The notes: a model not told the origin generated them from the sequence alone. Positions 49,310 through 62,000 are shown, counted from the first letter of the stretch. The stretch: 62,000 nucleotides of DNA from Zygnema cylindricum (GCA_037447655.1 JBBHKE010003397.1:1-62000), one strand, 5' to 3'. Numbers and translations: made by a program.

Positions 49310-50213
49310 ACTGTGGACCATAGTTGTTCAAAACGTATTCTACGCACGATTCGAACGCGTGTACAATATGTAGAAACTGGAGAGGTCGATTTGAAAAAAT
49401 CGTAAAAAACGTTAATGAATTTTTTCCGTACAAATCCGTACATGTTAAAAAATTGAATTGAACATGTTTGTACGCTTTCCGTTAAATGAGTGGTAAAAAT
49501 AAATATATATTCAAAATCTTATCACACCTGCTGTATGCGTTGGAAAATCTACATTAACTGGTTAAGGACAAGCATATCAGTGGATACACTTTTACGCACA
49601 TAGACGCAGGTTCAAATTCTGCGACATGTTAATTTTTAGTCATAATTTCTAGGGTTCACAGACAGGCAGCTATGGCCTTCTCTCTCTACCTCTCCGAGAG
49701 CATGCAACCTCAAAAAAACAAAGTACAGGCCATATGCAGATTCCATTTTTCATCATTCAACATTGCACGACGTAACATATTAATGGCGTCGGTAATGGCG
49801 TCTTCCTTGAGTTTTCGCATTCAACTGTTGAAGTATTTTTGGCGGCTTCTTTTCGAAAATTTGAAGAAGACGCCCGTACACATTTTGAACTTACGGCGCT
49901 CAAATAGTGTGACGCAGCAACGTCTCTTTTTGTAAATGTCCGTAGACGTCACGATATTTTGCTGTACATTCCGTGTACATTCTGTTCAGTTTACTGAACA
50001 TAAAGTACGGAAACGTGTATCGAATCTTTTCATAAATTACCGCACAGTTTCCGTAGAAAATCTAGCACTTACCGTAATTTGTCTTTAGGTCGCCGTAAAA
50101 TTTCAGTTTCAGTTTACAGTAGATTTTTTTTGCGATTTTTGAAAAGGTACGTACAATACGTAGAAACTGGAAAAAAGGAAAAAAACGCGCGTATTGAACA
50201 ACTAGGCCGTGGA
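49310..50213 (+). repeat. Dispersed repeat family R, copy 4
   Basis: Starts near GGACCATAGTTGTTCAAAAC and ends near TATTGAACAACTAGGCCGTGG, an imperfect inverted pair of about 20 bp. It contains a tRNA-like stretch (TTAACTGGTTAAGGAC, later CAGGTTCAAATTCTG) and the shared body words GACGCCCGTACA and TCAGTTTACTGAACA. Confidence 0.65.
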
Positions 50214-51172
50214 CTTAAAACAATACAAAAGTTCAAAAGTAGGTGAAAGTAGGCCCATACAATATGCCTATTGTATGCAAAACATACAATATGTCCTTAA
50301 GACCCATATTGTATTTGGACCTATTCAGATCAATTAAAACATTCGGACCAAAAAAAATTATTTACACCGTCAGGTTCGGAAGATCGGACGGTCGCTGATC
50401 AAAGTAGCGATCTAAGAAGATCACATGAAAAGCCTATAGCACAACTTACGATAAAGGCGCCTACCAAAGGCCTACCATAAAACGACTACTTTTGAACTAA
50501 TGCTTAAAACCCAAAAGGGTCGAGTCAAAATTTAGGGATACAGTCAAAAGTTCGAAGTCGACCTGGTATCTCGTGGCAGTCTGGCAGTGGGTCGGAAAAG
50601 ACGAAGACGCCAAACTGGATTGCATTCGAAGTTTCAAATGACGTGGATTGTACAACGGTTTTCTAGTTTTTACATATTGTTCGTACGGCTGAAGATTTTC
50701 TCGTTGCAGCTTTCAAAATTTGGAAGAAAAAGGAAGCGACAAAAAAACCCCGCTACACATGGGCACACCGTTTATTTTGCGCGGTACGAAATTTGTCAAT
50801 ACTGTCCGTACATATTTTATTATGTGTAAAAGAGTAAAATCGTGGTTTTAAAATTTGAAGTAGATCGACCAACATATCTTTAGGTACTGTTTTGGCCTTT
50901 GGGAACGCTATCCGATATTTGCCGATATCTCTTTCAGAATAGGATGCCACTATCCAATCCAGACAAGCCTCGACAGCTAATAATCCAAAAATGTAGATTG
51001 CCTCAACGACTTTGCTGACGCCAAAGATCTACAAACAAACAAAAAGTTAGGGAGGCCTTCCCACTATGGCAGTACGGACATATCGTCCCAAAAGGTTGTC
51101 AACTTCTGACAAAGTTTGGCTGACTGCGTCACAGAAACTATCTATTTCAGAAAAGCCAAAACATGTCCACTA

Positions 51173-51381
51173 CACCGCGAATCGTTATTAGCGTATTTAG
51201 AGCTAATTCGGTTCCCCCAATTTTTTCCCAAATTATCAAATATAATATATCCATACTATTTTTAAAAATACCTGATTTCTAATTCGAGTTGATGATTTCT
51301 TTGAAAATTTTCAAATTACCAATTAGCGTTAATAACGGTAATACGCTAAAAAAACTTCTACGCTGATAACGATTCGCGGTG
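51173..51381. mobile_element. Mariner-like MITE
   Basis: Ends CACCGCGAATCGTTATTAGC and GATAACGATTCGCGGTG, flanked by TA. Its interior matches that of 37600-37815 (CCAATTAGCGT, TTCTACGCT). Confidence 0.85.
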
Positions 51382-52552
51382 TACTACAGCACTGTACAGT
51401 ACTGTACTGTGCTATATACTGTACTAATTACTGTACTTTTCCAAAATTGTCCTTAAGCTCGTTGGTAGCGTGGCTCTGATTTAGGTTTTGGTCCACAACA
51501 AATATTGTAGTAGGTCGAGTTTGAATGTCCCAAAAGCTAAGCGTTTTCTGGACGTTTTCGTAAAAGTTAAAATACACGACAGTGAAATAGACTGCAATAG
51601 TACAAAAGTACAATCGGAGATTCGAAAGCCTTGCGTCATTCCACATAGAAAAAATTATGCCCGTAGAAACGGGCAGTTTCTAAACATAGGGAGGCGCCCG
51701 AAGATGTTTTGCAGAAAGTGACTTTGGCTGTTTTATTGGCCAATAAGTTTTTTTCATTTTCATTTTGTTTTTTACTTGCTTTCTGATTGGTTCGATCCTC
51801 CTGAATCATAAAGCCGCAATTTTTTTTTATGTTAACGGCTCTGAAAATGGAACTGGCGCAGATTGCGCAATATTGTTAACGATGACGTGGCAAGATTCAC
51901 AGCCCGACAGACTGACAGACTTTCGTCGTGTAGGTAGGTACGGCAATTTTGGATTCGATTCTGTAACGACTTTAGAAAACGTTCCTAGCACGCAAACTGT
52001 ACTTTCGTTGTACTTGAACTGTTTTTATCGCACGACATATTAGTACGATCAAATTCTTGTCTTTTTGTCGCCACTCCCGCGACGACCACTCTTTCCCCCG
52101 TTGACCGTCTTCCTACTGTACTTCTTATGACCGTACTTTCCAGTCTCTTTCTGCCGTACAGATCGTCACTTCGCCCTCTCAAAAATCGCAAAAAAAGATT
52201 CTCAAAAGGCCGCATGCACCAATCAGCAACCTCCGTACGGATACATCCCCCAATCATGGCTTTTCCAAACCCTAAAATCCGCATAAAAACCTCCGACCAT
52301 CTTCAAATCTGGATTCTTTCGTACAATTATTACAATGATCGACTCCGCGTCAAGTCGCTTCCCTCTCCCTCTCTTCTCTCCGGCCTTCTCTCTTCCCGCT
52401 TCCCTGCTTCCCCGGTTCCCTCTTCTTTCCCTCTCCCTCTCCGCTCCTCTCCTCTCCCCGCCCAGTCCTCCGTAACACGTGCGAAAAACTCCTCGCATTG
52501 GCTTACTGATTTCCTTCTCCTGCCACGAGACTCCGCCAGCTTCCCTGGTGCC

Positions 52553-55342
52553 ATGTGTCCCCATGTCACGGGCATTCTGGACGTCCACGTGGTGGGCGCT
52601 GAGGGCCTTCCCCACCGCTGTCCGTACGGAACTCAGGACGTCTACGCACGTGTAATGTGCTCCAATGGCGGCGCCGCTTTGCACACTCGGACGGCCAAAC
52701 AAGGGGGGACCTGCCCCGTGTTCAACCAGCGGCTCCAGGTAGGCGGAGGGGAGGGTGTGCACGGAGATAATTTCTATGTCCTCTTCCTAATCGCTGCAGA
52801 CAAGGGAGTATAATTCTACTGCATTGGACTACCTTTTTTTTTTTTCTATTCTTTTTTTCACGTGTGTTTTTATTTTGTTTTGTCAGGTGGGCATTCCGGA
52901 GGGCGAGACGGCCGTACGGCTGGAGCTGTGGATGGCGAGCCACAACCGCGGTACGGCCGACGACCAGCTCCTGGGGAGTGCACGCATTCCCATCGCGGGG
53001 TGAGTACACCGCGAATCGCTATTAGCGTACATGACGCTAATTGGGGTACCCCTTTTTTTGGGGCAAATTCTCAAATAGAATAAAGTACGCTAAATGTTTT
53101 TGCACGTTATTTGAGGTACCCCGCTCAATGCGGTTCATAACTGTAATTTAGTCCCCTTTTAAATAGTGTGGTGTACGGACTGCCAGATCTGTACTATTCC
53201 GTACATTTATAAATTTAAAAGTACAGAAAATACAATAATATATAATTGCGTAAATATTTTCGCATACGCAGATGTCAAAAAAACGCGACGGCGTACGATT
53301 TGAACAGTTTCGTACATATACATATTTTAGTGTGGACATATTATGTGCTTAAATTTTTTACAAAGCAGTTTACAAATTAGAGTACATGATAAATTAGTAT
53401 CATGGTGTACCCGAAAAAACACAATTTACCGTAAAGTACGCTAATTGTTTCATTACGCTATCTATTTCATTACGCTAATAGTACAATTTTGCACGGACGG
53501 ACGTCATCCGTACTCCACACTATTTAAAACGAACATATATTAGAATTAAAAACGCTAATTAAACTTTACCTTAAATAGTATAATGAACAAATTAGAGTCA
53601 TTTACTCTATTTGATGTGATAGAGTCGAAATTTCGAGCGACCGAATTAGAGTAATTTACTCTAATTACGATTCGCGGTGTAGTGTGAACAGTGTCGACGA
53701 TGCCACGATAATTGACTTTGGTGTGAACGCGGCCGAGTGTGAATCCGAACCAAATACGAACCTGGCCCAGTGTGAACACGTGCCGAGTTAACGTTGTAGT
53801 TTAGCTGACAAAATATTCGAGTGTTGGGAGGAATTTCATTATTTCAGTGGTGCAAACATGATGTAATGTGATGCCATGGAACAAGGGTTAAGATCGACAT
53901 GGATGGGTCTCCATGAGACCTAGTACTGTAGTGTGACCGTTATGATGACGTGACGGCGGATTGCTATCATGTGTTCTAGTCTCGTGTTGCACACGACGAG
54001 CCATGGGAAGTAAAAGACCAATAGGCAATGTAAAAACGAATTCAAGAGGGAAATCGTATTGATAAAATTTTTTATTGCGAGATAAAATACGAATCGTGAT
54101 TATATTTTTTTGTTTTGTGATGGAAAGGCGCGTATGAGAAGACTATGAGAATGTTAGATGTGAATTGCAAACGACGTGGACAATTGCATTTTTTTAATGT
54201 ATTGAAAATGGATCATAGGCATTGTAAAGCCAGCATGGAGAGAAGACGGTTGAGATATTCTTTCTATGATTGATGGCAGGATCGTCCACACCAATTAATC
54301 CTTTTAACTTCATCAAGTCAATGTTTTTGAAGGTCTCATCGTAAGTCGTTTGGTCCAGCTGTAGAGTTTTTTTTATCAAAAACAGGATCAAATTTCCAGC
54401 ACAAATGATACATACGCGGTTGTTAATTCACCTTATTTAGGTACTAAGCCAACTCATGGTTATTTTAAGCAATGATTAGAATCCTGTATCAACCTTGCAT
54501 TTTTTCGCACGTGCGAGCACGGTGATTGGGTCCACATCGTTCCCGCCTCCCATTTTCTCCGCGCGACCGTATGTTTAGGGTTATTTTATTTCTGTCTTGT
54601 TTTGTTTTTTTATAAAAAAACACAAAACAAATCCTATGACCCTATTGAGATTACCCGATTACGGCGTGTGGGATAGTTACGTTACGGTGTGGACATCATG
54701 CCACACGGTTTTCTTAACTACTGGGCCTCGTAACGAACCTAGGCTGGCCCATACATTTCTAATAATTATTTTAATAAGCTTTAGCTATTCATTTGAATGA
54801 GCATTTTGCCGACCAATCTAAATGCTGTCCCACTTTCTGATTTTGACATACATGAGGAGTCCATTTATACAAATCTTGTTCGTTTGCTTTAGCGAACTGC
54901 TAGATAGGTTTTATTTCTCTTGGATCCAATGGTTTTTGTAGCTTGTTAATTTTGAAGTTGAGCAGCTCCAGCGGAAGACCCTCCGCAAAATTGTTCAAAA
55001 CCTTTGCAAAAAGTAATCACAAAAATCATACGTTTTGTGAACAATGTTGCATGTAGAGAATTTGTGCACTAGTTTCTTAGTTCTTCCATTTGACGTATTC
55101 CAAGTGCATTTCTATGTTTGCAGAATGCTTTTGGAAAGAAGCAAAAGTGTTCCCATGGAATTTTCCCTGACGAATAATGAAGAAGGCTGTGAAATCAATG
55201 CTGGAGTCATTCGCATGAATCTTAGTTATCATGCTCGTCTCCAAAGCTCGGGAGGGAGCATCATGTCACAGATGTCACGCGGCGGTGCTTCCTCGCTCAC
55301 GAAAACTCTTGCCGGTATCCTTTCAAATTCAAGAATTGCACA

Positions 55343-55375
<33 letters not shown>

Positions 55376-57422
55376 AAACAACAACAACAACAACAACAAC
55401 AACACCGACAACAACAACAATAACAATAATTACATCAACCATAAAAAAACCAGCAATACTAACAACAGCAATGGCGCGGGTTCCAAAAGATGTTCTCCAG
55501 AAGCGTCATTCGAATCTCCTACCTACAATTTCAGTGATTATTCCACTGACTCTGAAGTCCAATCACCTCGAATTGGAAAACGCAATCGTACTCTCTCATG
55601 GGATTTGGACAATTCTTTACCAGAAAGTCAAAGTGATAGAGACAATTCAGTAACGCCACTGTCTTCTTTTGGCCGAAAAGAATCTCTATTGAAGCTAGGT
55701 TCTTTATGTCTTCCAGATATTGATGTGGAGCTTGAGAATGAAAATTCGTTTAAACAAGGATTTTTTTTGCCTCCTACAGATGAACCAAGGAGTTGTTCCT
55801 TCTCTGCTAATAATCCTTCTCCCAACAGTCCATATCCAGTGGTATCGGCATTTGTAACATCTTCTTCACTTGAACAACAGAAATCACCTGAGCCTGTCCT
55901 GACACTGTGGGAAGCTCCTGCACCTATGGCCCCCATTTCCCCTTCTCCTGAATGGGGAATGTTGGAGACCACAAACGAGGGAGAGGGAGCAAGAGAGGGA
56001 CAGGAAGAAGATGAGGTGAACATTGAAGGAGAAGAAGTAGAAGTAGCAATAAGAGAACTACGGCCTCCTATAGTGAAACATGACTTTCAGAATGTGTCTT
56101 TAAGGGAAGGATTGGCAGGAGAGGGAGAGGAAGAAACGTTGGAAACTATAGTTATGAGAAGTGGCCAAAATAGTAGAGAGTATCAATCTGGACCTGTGGC
56201 AGGGAGCCATGGAGGTGGAGAAGGAGAGTTAGCACAGGTCAGGATTAACAGCAGTGCTGGTATTGACTGGCGAGAATGCAATGGAAACATGTTTTTTACA
56301 GCAGAGACTGGAAGTCGTCCAGAACTACTGGGAATTCAGAAGTTGCATTTTGGGTTGCTTGTAGACAGTGTCACAGGAAAGGAGAAAAAGACAGGAGAGA
56401 GCCATGGCTGGATTGGGAGTGAGTGGCAGGAAAATTTCACATTAGCGAGTAATGGGTGTTGCGCAGATAAGTCTATGCCTTCTGGGAACGGTGTATTTGG
56501 GCCAATCAGATCACTCGAAGGAATGTTGCAAACCAGAGAAAGTGAAACTTTGGAGAACTGTTCTTCAAAAGCTCAGATTCTTGATCCTCACGGGGCTAAA
56601 CCACTTCCTAGCTTACGAAGTTACCATGCAACTTCTTTGTCAAATACAGTCGAACAACCGTCTCCTCATGAGAAAGAATTTGAATTTGTTTGCCATCAGA
56701 AATCAGTTTCAGAAAATCAACGGCAACAACAACACCGGCTGGGAGTGGAGGAAATTCAAAGAAATGTTTTTTTGCAACAAAGTAGTTTACAAGAGCAGTA
56801 CTTAGATTTTGTTGGGAACCAAAGGAAAGTTGCAGAAACTGCCATTCTAGATTCGGAACCTGCATTTGGAGCTCCTTCTTCTGTTCTAAAAGGAGGAGTT
56901 TTTCTGTCAGTCGGTCAACAGGAGCAAGAACAGATAATACAGAGGACGCAGAAAAAGACAAAACAGCCTCTCTGTCTGCTGGAGCAATACTGTTTGAGGC
57001 AACGGCAACAATTGGAGCTTCAAAATCAAATTGGGATTCAGTTGTCACAACAAGTAGAGACAGAGGCTGTGAGATCGAGACAAGAAAGCACTCATGCCGA
57101 GAGGGTTCAGGGAGGGAGAGAAGGGATGAGAGTCCACAGGAGCATGAGAGAAGATTGGTTAGGCAAAGGGTCTTGGCCAGAAGAGGAACCGGAGAAAGGG
57201 GAATTTGAAACTTGTGGGCAGTACAATAGGTTCTTATCGGATTTGATTTTGTCGAAGAGGGTTTGGAATCAACCAGGAAGTACGTCAAGAGTAGAGACTG
57301 GACTTCCTGACGTTGTGGACCCATTGTTCTCAAATCTGGTGGAGGAGGGAAACAATGTGGCAAGAAGGGAAACAGAGGAGGACACGATTAACCTTGCGAT
57401 ACCTAAAAATGTTCACTTTTGA
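52553..57422 (+). CDS. C2-domain protein with long disordered Asn/Gln-rich C-terminal region, 3 exons
   Basis: C2 domains bind membranes, often with Ca2+. Exons: 52553-52738, 52887-52999 and 55124-57422, phases 0 and 2, about 865 residues. The C2 domain covers about residues 7-150: GILDVHVVGAEGLPHRC, GTQDVYARVMCSNGG, AVRLELWMASHNRGTADDQL, LGSARIPIAG, MEFSLTNNEEGCEINAGVIR. The Asp of QDVY and the ADD pair occupy usual Ca2+ loop positions, but other ligands appear missing, so Ca2+ binding is uncertain. Exon 3 adds about 715 disordered residues: a poly-Asn tract (about 174-205), Ser/Pro stretches (FSDYSTDSEVQSPRIGKRNR), Glu-rich and Gln-rich parts. The start is the ATG just before the C2 fold; the frame is open upstream without a better start. 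I do not recognise the tail. Intron 2 carries a MITE immediately after the donor. Confidence 0.88.
53007..53679. mobile_element. Large mariner-like MITE in C2 intron 2, six bases after the donor
   Basis: Ends CACCGCGAATCGCTATTAGC and CTAATTACGATTCGCGGTG, flanked by TA at 53005-53006 and 53680-53681. At 673 bp it is about three times longer than its relatives; the interior has further ACGCTAATTG/CAATTAGCG words, suggesting expansion or nesting. The intron begins with GTGAG at 53000, so the element abuts the splice site. Confidence 0.82.
55344..55425 (+). repeat. (AAC)n trinucleotide repeat encoding poly-Asn
   Basis: An in-frame AAC run with AAA, ACC and AAT interruptions lies in exon 3 of the C2 gene. 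The frames on the other strand (poly-Leu) and in the next phase (poly-Thr) are artefacts. Confidence 0.92.
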
Positions 57423-59201
57423 CGATTGCTATCTCGGAAGTGATGAATATTGGTCCGAAAAACTCGTTGACATGTGTTTGTCATAAGATACACAACTTTG
57501 TACATATTGTATAGTTTTCGGTCGACCCACGTAAATCGTCAATATGAATGCCTTACGTTTATTTTTAAAACAATGGTTGGAAAAGGATGGTGGTCTCATG
57601 GCAAAGATTGAAACTCAAGAATAAAGCATAGGTTTTTGTGTTTTTTTGTAGATCGGCTTTGTGAGACAAAATTGTGTTCACGCCTAAACAAGAAAAAGCT
57701 ACATCGGGGGAGTTAGTAAAGCCGGTTATTCATTCAATAGCTTTCATAATGCTATTTGAAGGCTAGAAGAAATCCTTCCATGTTAGGATTTCGTTCGTCA
57801 TCTCAAGTGTAGTAACACCATTCACGATGAATATTATTCATTCATTCATTCATTCATTTATTTCTTTTATTTACTTAATTTGCAGTCTGCGCATGAATTG
57901 TGTATGCAGCTGTTCGGCAATCTTTCTTATTTTTCCCAATTTTGTGATTAAATATAAATAAATAAAATAAAGGAACGAAAACAGATGTCGTCCAAGGGAG
58001 GCTCAGCGAGTGAGTGGTAAGATCATAATCGATGTATGTCTTTTGGCAAATGGTAGAAATTGTGACATAAGGGTGGGCTAGTAGTAGGCAGAAGAAAGAA
58101 CTTACCAGAAGCTTACAATTTCAAGTAATGCCTTTTATATTGGAACGGGTATTGTACTAATGTCTATTTTTATCACCGATTGCTATGTTGCTAGAACTTG
58201 CTTTGCCCTCCACCAAGTAAAATGACATAAATACTTTGCAACTGTGACTTCTGGACAATGGAACAAAATGATGAAACCTCCTCGTGCATCGGTACGTAAG
58301 AGTCTGTGTCTCCATGTGTAAGACACGGAGATTCAATCATATCTGTATAGACAAGAACGAATGGAGTCATAGACCCATATGTACAGATGAACATATGAAG
58401 CAGTTTCATCATGGAAGCTGTGATGTTTGTTTGTATCTGTAAACTGACACAGTTGCCATACCAATATTTCATGCAATTGTGTGGTGAAGGAAGTTTCTGA
58501 TGGGAATGTCCAAATTCCAACAATTTGGGCCTTCATGAGACTGGACAGTGTCTCCTTCTACATGTAGACCACACCAGTCCACAGTCCGACGACCTTTCAT
58601 TCATCATATAATCTCGTAATTGAACAAGTTGTCGCGATTGAACGTTTTCAGGAGGCGCCTTCATTCAGTCCAAACAATAGCTAAGCACAAGGGTAACTTT
58701 TGGGGCTCATTGTTTGATTCATACTCGTACTCAAAACTCAATGGAGTGATAAGGAGCCACATCGTTGTTTATCCTATGTTGATGCAATTCCTTCCGAACA
58801 TCATAAAAATGGAGTAACTAGAAAGGTTACTAATAGTTTAGAAACCTCCTCTCCCTCCCTCCCTCTCTCGCAAATGGTCCGTGACTCCCACAATTCACAC
58901 AATTCAACAAGTAGGACAGTTACAAAAAAACCGTTTCCATAAACCAGCTTTCTTTTTGTTGTTCAAAAAATATGTTCTTGACATAGTATATAAGAGGCAA
59001 AACGTTTGTAAAGTCATTCAGGAATGATTATCTAAGCAACATGTAACATTCCCCTAACACCCATCCTCAAAATCCTAATGCTATATACGTAAACTGTACT
59101 CTAAGATCTGTTGCGGAAAGAAATGCATAACTTTTTTACAAGAAAAATGGGTGGCAAGATAGACTTCCATAAAGAAAAAAAAACAAATGTTCCGGTATAT
59201 G
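57423..59201. other. Convergent intergenic region
   Basis: Separates the C2 gene stop from the stop of the minus-strand gene. Holds an ATTC microsatellite (about 57835-57862) and both 3' UTRs. No supported gene. Confidence 0.6.
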
Positions 59202-61712
59202 TCACGGATGTGCCATTTTAATGTCTGCTCGTACAGCATCAAGGAGGAAAGTATAAGCATCCGTCATCTTCTGCAGTTTCCTCCTGTTTTTCTGATCAAT
59301 TTCATCCACTTTTTTTTCGTACCACGGCTTCGCTCTATCGACAGCTTCCCAATCCTGAGCTTCGGTGGTAGTGAGCTCGAGAAACGTCTTCCTCACCGTA
59401 TTCATCTCCTCTTCGTGTACTTTGGTTAAGCGACTTACAAAGTGGAAAAGTTCGTAGCTAGCCTTCTGAAGATAGTGTTTTTTTTTCGTAGCAAGGGGCA
59501 CGCGACGTTTCTCAAGAAAGTGCATCAGTATTTCAGCTTCAAACAGTAGTTTGTTTAGTGTCTCTCCCCCAAATTGGTTACTGTGGCTGCTGTGCATGGA
59601 TGTATTTGTTACTCGCGCTTGCAAAGAAACCGAGTCATTTTCTTTAAAACTGTCCACATGAACTGACTTTTCAATTCGCTTCTTGCAATCCTCTCCATCA
59701 TCCTGATGTCTGGCATCATTTTGTTCCACTCCTCTCTGTAAATTGTCCTGTTCATGCTCAAGGAACCTCGAAGACTCCATCAATGATGACCCAGTTACTT
59801 GACATTCACTTTGTCCAAGGACAGGGGGAGGAGGAGGAGGAAGACTCTTTAGAGGCTCATGTGTCTTATTCGGCTTGGTATTTATGGCCAACAGATGGTC
59901 CTCTTTGACTGCAATTGAGTTCATTGAATCGCCGATGACCGACTTATTATCACCACACGCCCGTGAAGCCACATTCGTGTCATTCCTGTCACCCACTTCA
60001 ACAGCAAATGCACAATTCAAAATCTCCTTGTTACACACTTACTCCTGTCTTCCATCCCATAAGAAATGGTAACTCCGCCAAGAACTTACATACAATCATT
60101 CTCTGAAAATATTGATGCTTCCTTCATTGTGAAAGCCAGAATGCTGGGAAGTATAAATCCACTGTACATCCTGTACATGTGGTCACTAGACAAATATGAG
60201 CTATAGAAGTTCTGAACACGTTGTCAAATGTCAGACCAATGGCGTGTTTAGATTGAGCTCCATGATGGATGCAATTACAAGATGCCTGCATGGTCCTGTC
60301 CGTCATTAAGAGGACAGCATAAATATAAATAATAATTTTGAATAAAAAAACACAAATTTCACCACTGTTGGTCCGAGACCACAACATCATAACTCACCTC
60401 TCAAGCACTAGTGGAGTAGGCATAGACTGGAGTTTCAGACAGTTGACAGGCCAATGATATCGTAAGAAGATAGCTATATTTCTTGCGAGAATGCAAAGCT
60501 TAAAAACAGCCATGCCAATTGCCACGGCCAAAAAGTGGGAGCCAAGAATGCCCCATCCCAGGTTTGTGTAATTCAAAAAGACTTCTACCTGCAAAACCAG
60601 GGACAAACATGCACAATGAAAGTTTATTCAACTGCAGTGATATGAAAGTGAAAGTAATACAGACATAGCAATTGTTTTCCAATCTCAGCACATTGGTGCG
60701 ACAAGCAAACAGTTAACTTGCAAGCAATCTGTGTGAGATCAACCAACATCTCAATGGCAAGTCCAGTTGAAAACTAATGCTAGCATGTGAGCGCCAAGTA
60801 CATATATCTGTGTCTTGAACTGTCGTTTGGATATGAGACATCTGTCAAGGGAACAAACAGTGAGCTGATCATGCTGGCGCAAAACCCGACCTTTGTATTG
60901 GAATATTGCCCGGGATAAACTTAAAACAGAACAAATTGCAATAATAAATGTATCATACTATAAGTAGCAAACAATGCTGTCGCTACTTTGTCACTTCACA
61001 TTTTTAATGCAAGCTGCTGAAAGAATTTGTGCCGGTAAAAAAGACAACAGGTTCATGACATATTTACAACAACAAAAAAAAGTCCAACAAAAAATGAAAA
61101 CCAGAAGTCTTGGTTCCCCTCTTCAAAACATTGGTAAAGATACACCACACAAAAACACACAACAACGTGCCAAAAAAAACTCACCAAAACCGACCAAAAA
61201 ACAAGGGCTGACGAAAACATAACTCCGAGCAAAGGTTTTTCTGAAGCTGTCTGGCCAACAACCGGTTTTGTTGTGGATCTCATTTGGCAACGGCGCTGGT
61301 TTGGAGATCCACTGAGGGATACAGCAAACCCTGGCAGTCCAGTTTGACCCCAACGGCTACTCCAAGGGAAGCTACATTCTGAACTGAACAATTCATGTGC
61401 ATGCCACGTGGAAGGAAAACATGGTCCTAATGTCAATCGATTTTGCAAGGCTACAAGCCTTGATTGCACCATCAAAATGCCGGGAAACAAAATTATCTGA
61501 CATGTGTGCATTGATGATGAACCAGGAAAGTCTTTGCAGTTTGTTCTGTTAGTGTCCTTCACATGCAGAGGAAATGTTTTCCGACCATATGACGCAGGAC
61601 CTTGTGCAGCGGACATGGTGCAGTTGTGATGCAAATGTCTCGCAAAAAAAGTATTCGACTTAACTCCTTCAGAGAGCGTTATGCCATGGCTCAGTCTGTA
61701 GGAGGAAGCCAT
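59202..61712 (-). CDS. Unrecognised membrane protein with charged coiled-coil-like tail, 4 exons
   Basis: I do not recognise the family. Proposed exons on the minus strand: 61712-61185, 60588-60398, 60170-60090 and 59985-59202. Phases 0, 2 and 2 fit GT-AG introns and give 527 residues. The N-terminal ~160 residues are Ser/His-rich. Two hydrophobic segments follow (LLGVMFSSALVFWSVLVEV, then GSHFLAVAIGMAVFKLCIL), then a third weaker one (YSGFILPSILAFTM). The last exon encodes a polar region with a PPPPPP run and a C-terminal helix-rich segment (LLFEAEILMHFLEKRRVPLA, EEEMNTVRKTFLELTTTEAQ, DQKNRRKLQKMTDAYTFLL). The final exon is the best supported part; its acceptor (GTGACAG|G) was chosen to fit phase. 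The start ATG is tentative, and the gene may extend toward the right edge, where another open frame (61984-61691) overlaps. Confidence 0.55.
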
Positions 61713-62000
61713 TTAATCACAATACATGGCATTCCTTCACCCCATAATCGATTGTGCTTAAAGAATGTGCCATATCGCACACAGGGTAAGGGCTTCGTTG
61801 GAGTGACACGTGTTTGCGATAAAAACAGAATAGATTTTTGCAGACCAGCTGCAGGGGACACGTCACCAGGACTTGAAAAGTATGCCATGTATTGATGGAA
61901 AATGGTTGGAGTCCTCGATGAAAGCCCCTCATTGGCAGTCCGAGGGAGAATGCCATTCTGGAAGAGCTGCCAACCGTTCTGCATGGTGATTGGAGACGGC

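Larger units (their letters stand above)
48076..52552. other. Intergenic with repeats, no recognised gene
   Basis: Holds the 3' UTR of the PWWP gene, family R copy 4, a mariner-like MITE and two copies of a GGTAAACCATC motif (near 48811 and 49131). The last ~400 bp before 52553 are GC-richer and C/T-rich and should contain the promoter and 5' UTR of the C2 gene. Confidence 0.6.

Noticed and set aside
55229-55653. Poly-Leu (minus) and poly-Thr (plus, other phase) frames
   Set aside because: They are shadows of the AAC repeat, which is in frame with the C2 protein as poly-Asn.

Overview
The window looks like nuclear DNA of a green-lineage eukaryote, most likely a streptophyte alga (Chara-like) or an early-diverging land plant; the species call is inference. 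The reasons are: AT-rich DNA with long GT-AG introns; a plant-type Qb-SNARE of the GOS11/GOS12 group; a PWWP protein with a C-terminal RRM-like fold, as in plant PDP proteins; telomere-like TTTAGGG/CCCTAAA stretches; and large amounts of transposon-derived sequence. No prokaryotic gene, rRNA, tRNA or CRISPR array was seen.

Layout: (1) 1-4905, minus strand: the 5' half of an IMP dehydrogenase gene, six exons, running off the left edge. (2) 5891-13138, plus strand: a complete six-exon Golgi SNARE gene, divergent from IMPDH. (3) 14.9-15.7 kb, minus: a weak two-exon candidate of unknown function. (4) 16-31 kb: repeat-rich DNA with dispersed repeats, a long (CT)n tract and a full-length but decayed Ty1/copia element (23582-29284) with LTRs, primer site, polypurine tract and a 5-bp target duplication. 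(5) 33.6-34.5 kb, plus: the last three exons of an E2-like (UBC-fold) gene whose catalytic Cys position is Asn. (6) 38209-48075, plus: an 11-exon PWWP/RRM-like chromatin protein gene. (7) 52553-57422, plus: a C2-domain protein with a very long disordered, Asn-rich last exon. (8) 59202-61712, minus: a four-exon gene for an unrecognised membrane protein with a charged, probably coiled-coil tail. The genes are ordinary eukaryotic housekeeping, trafficking and chromatin genes and do not form a pathway together.

The most unusual signal is in the introns. In three introns of two neighbouring genes the intron is largely built of tandem copies of its own exon-intron junction: IMPDH introns 2 and 5 repeat the 5' splice-site side, and SNARE intron 5 repeats the 3' splice-site side together with the start of the last exon. 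One SNARE copy is an in-frame alternative last exon that would remove the membrane anchor. A fourth intron (SNARE intron 2) is a 2.6-kb minisatellite whose unit resembles a 3' splice site. The copia element is also notable: its primer site matches the anticodon arm of initiator tRNA (the half-tRNA primer mode known for Drosophila copia), and its gag frame starts inside the LTR and is translated through the primer site.
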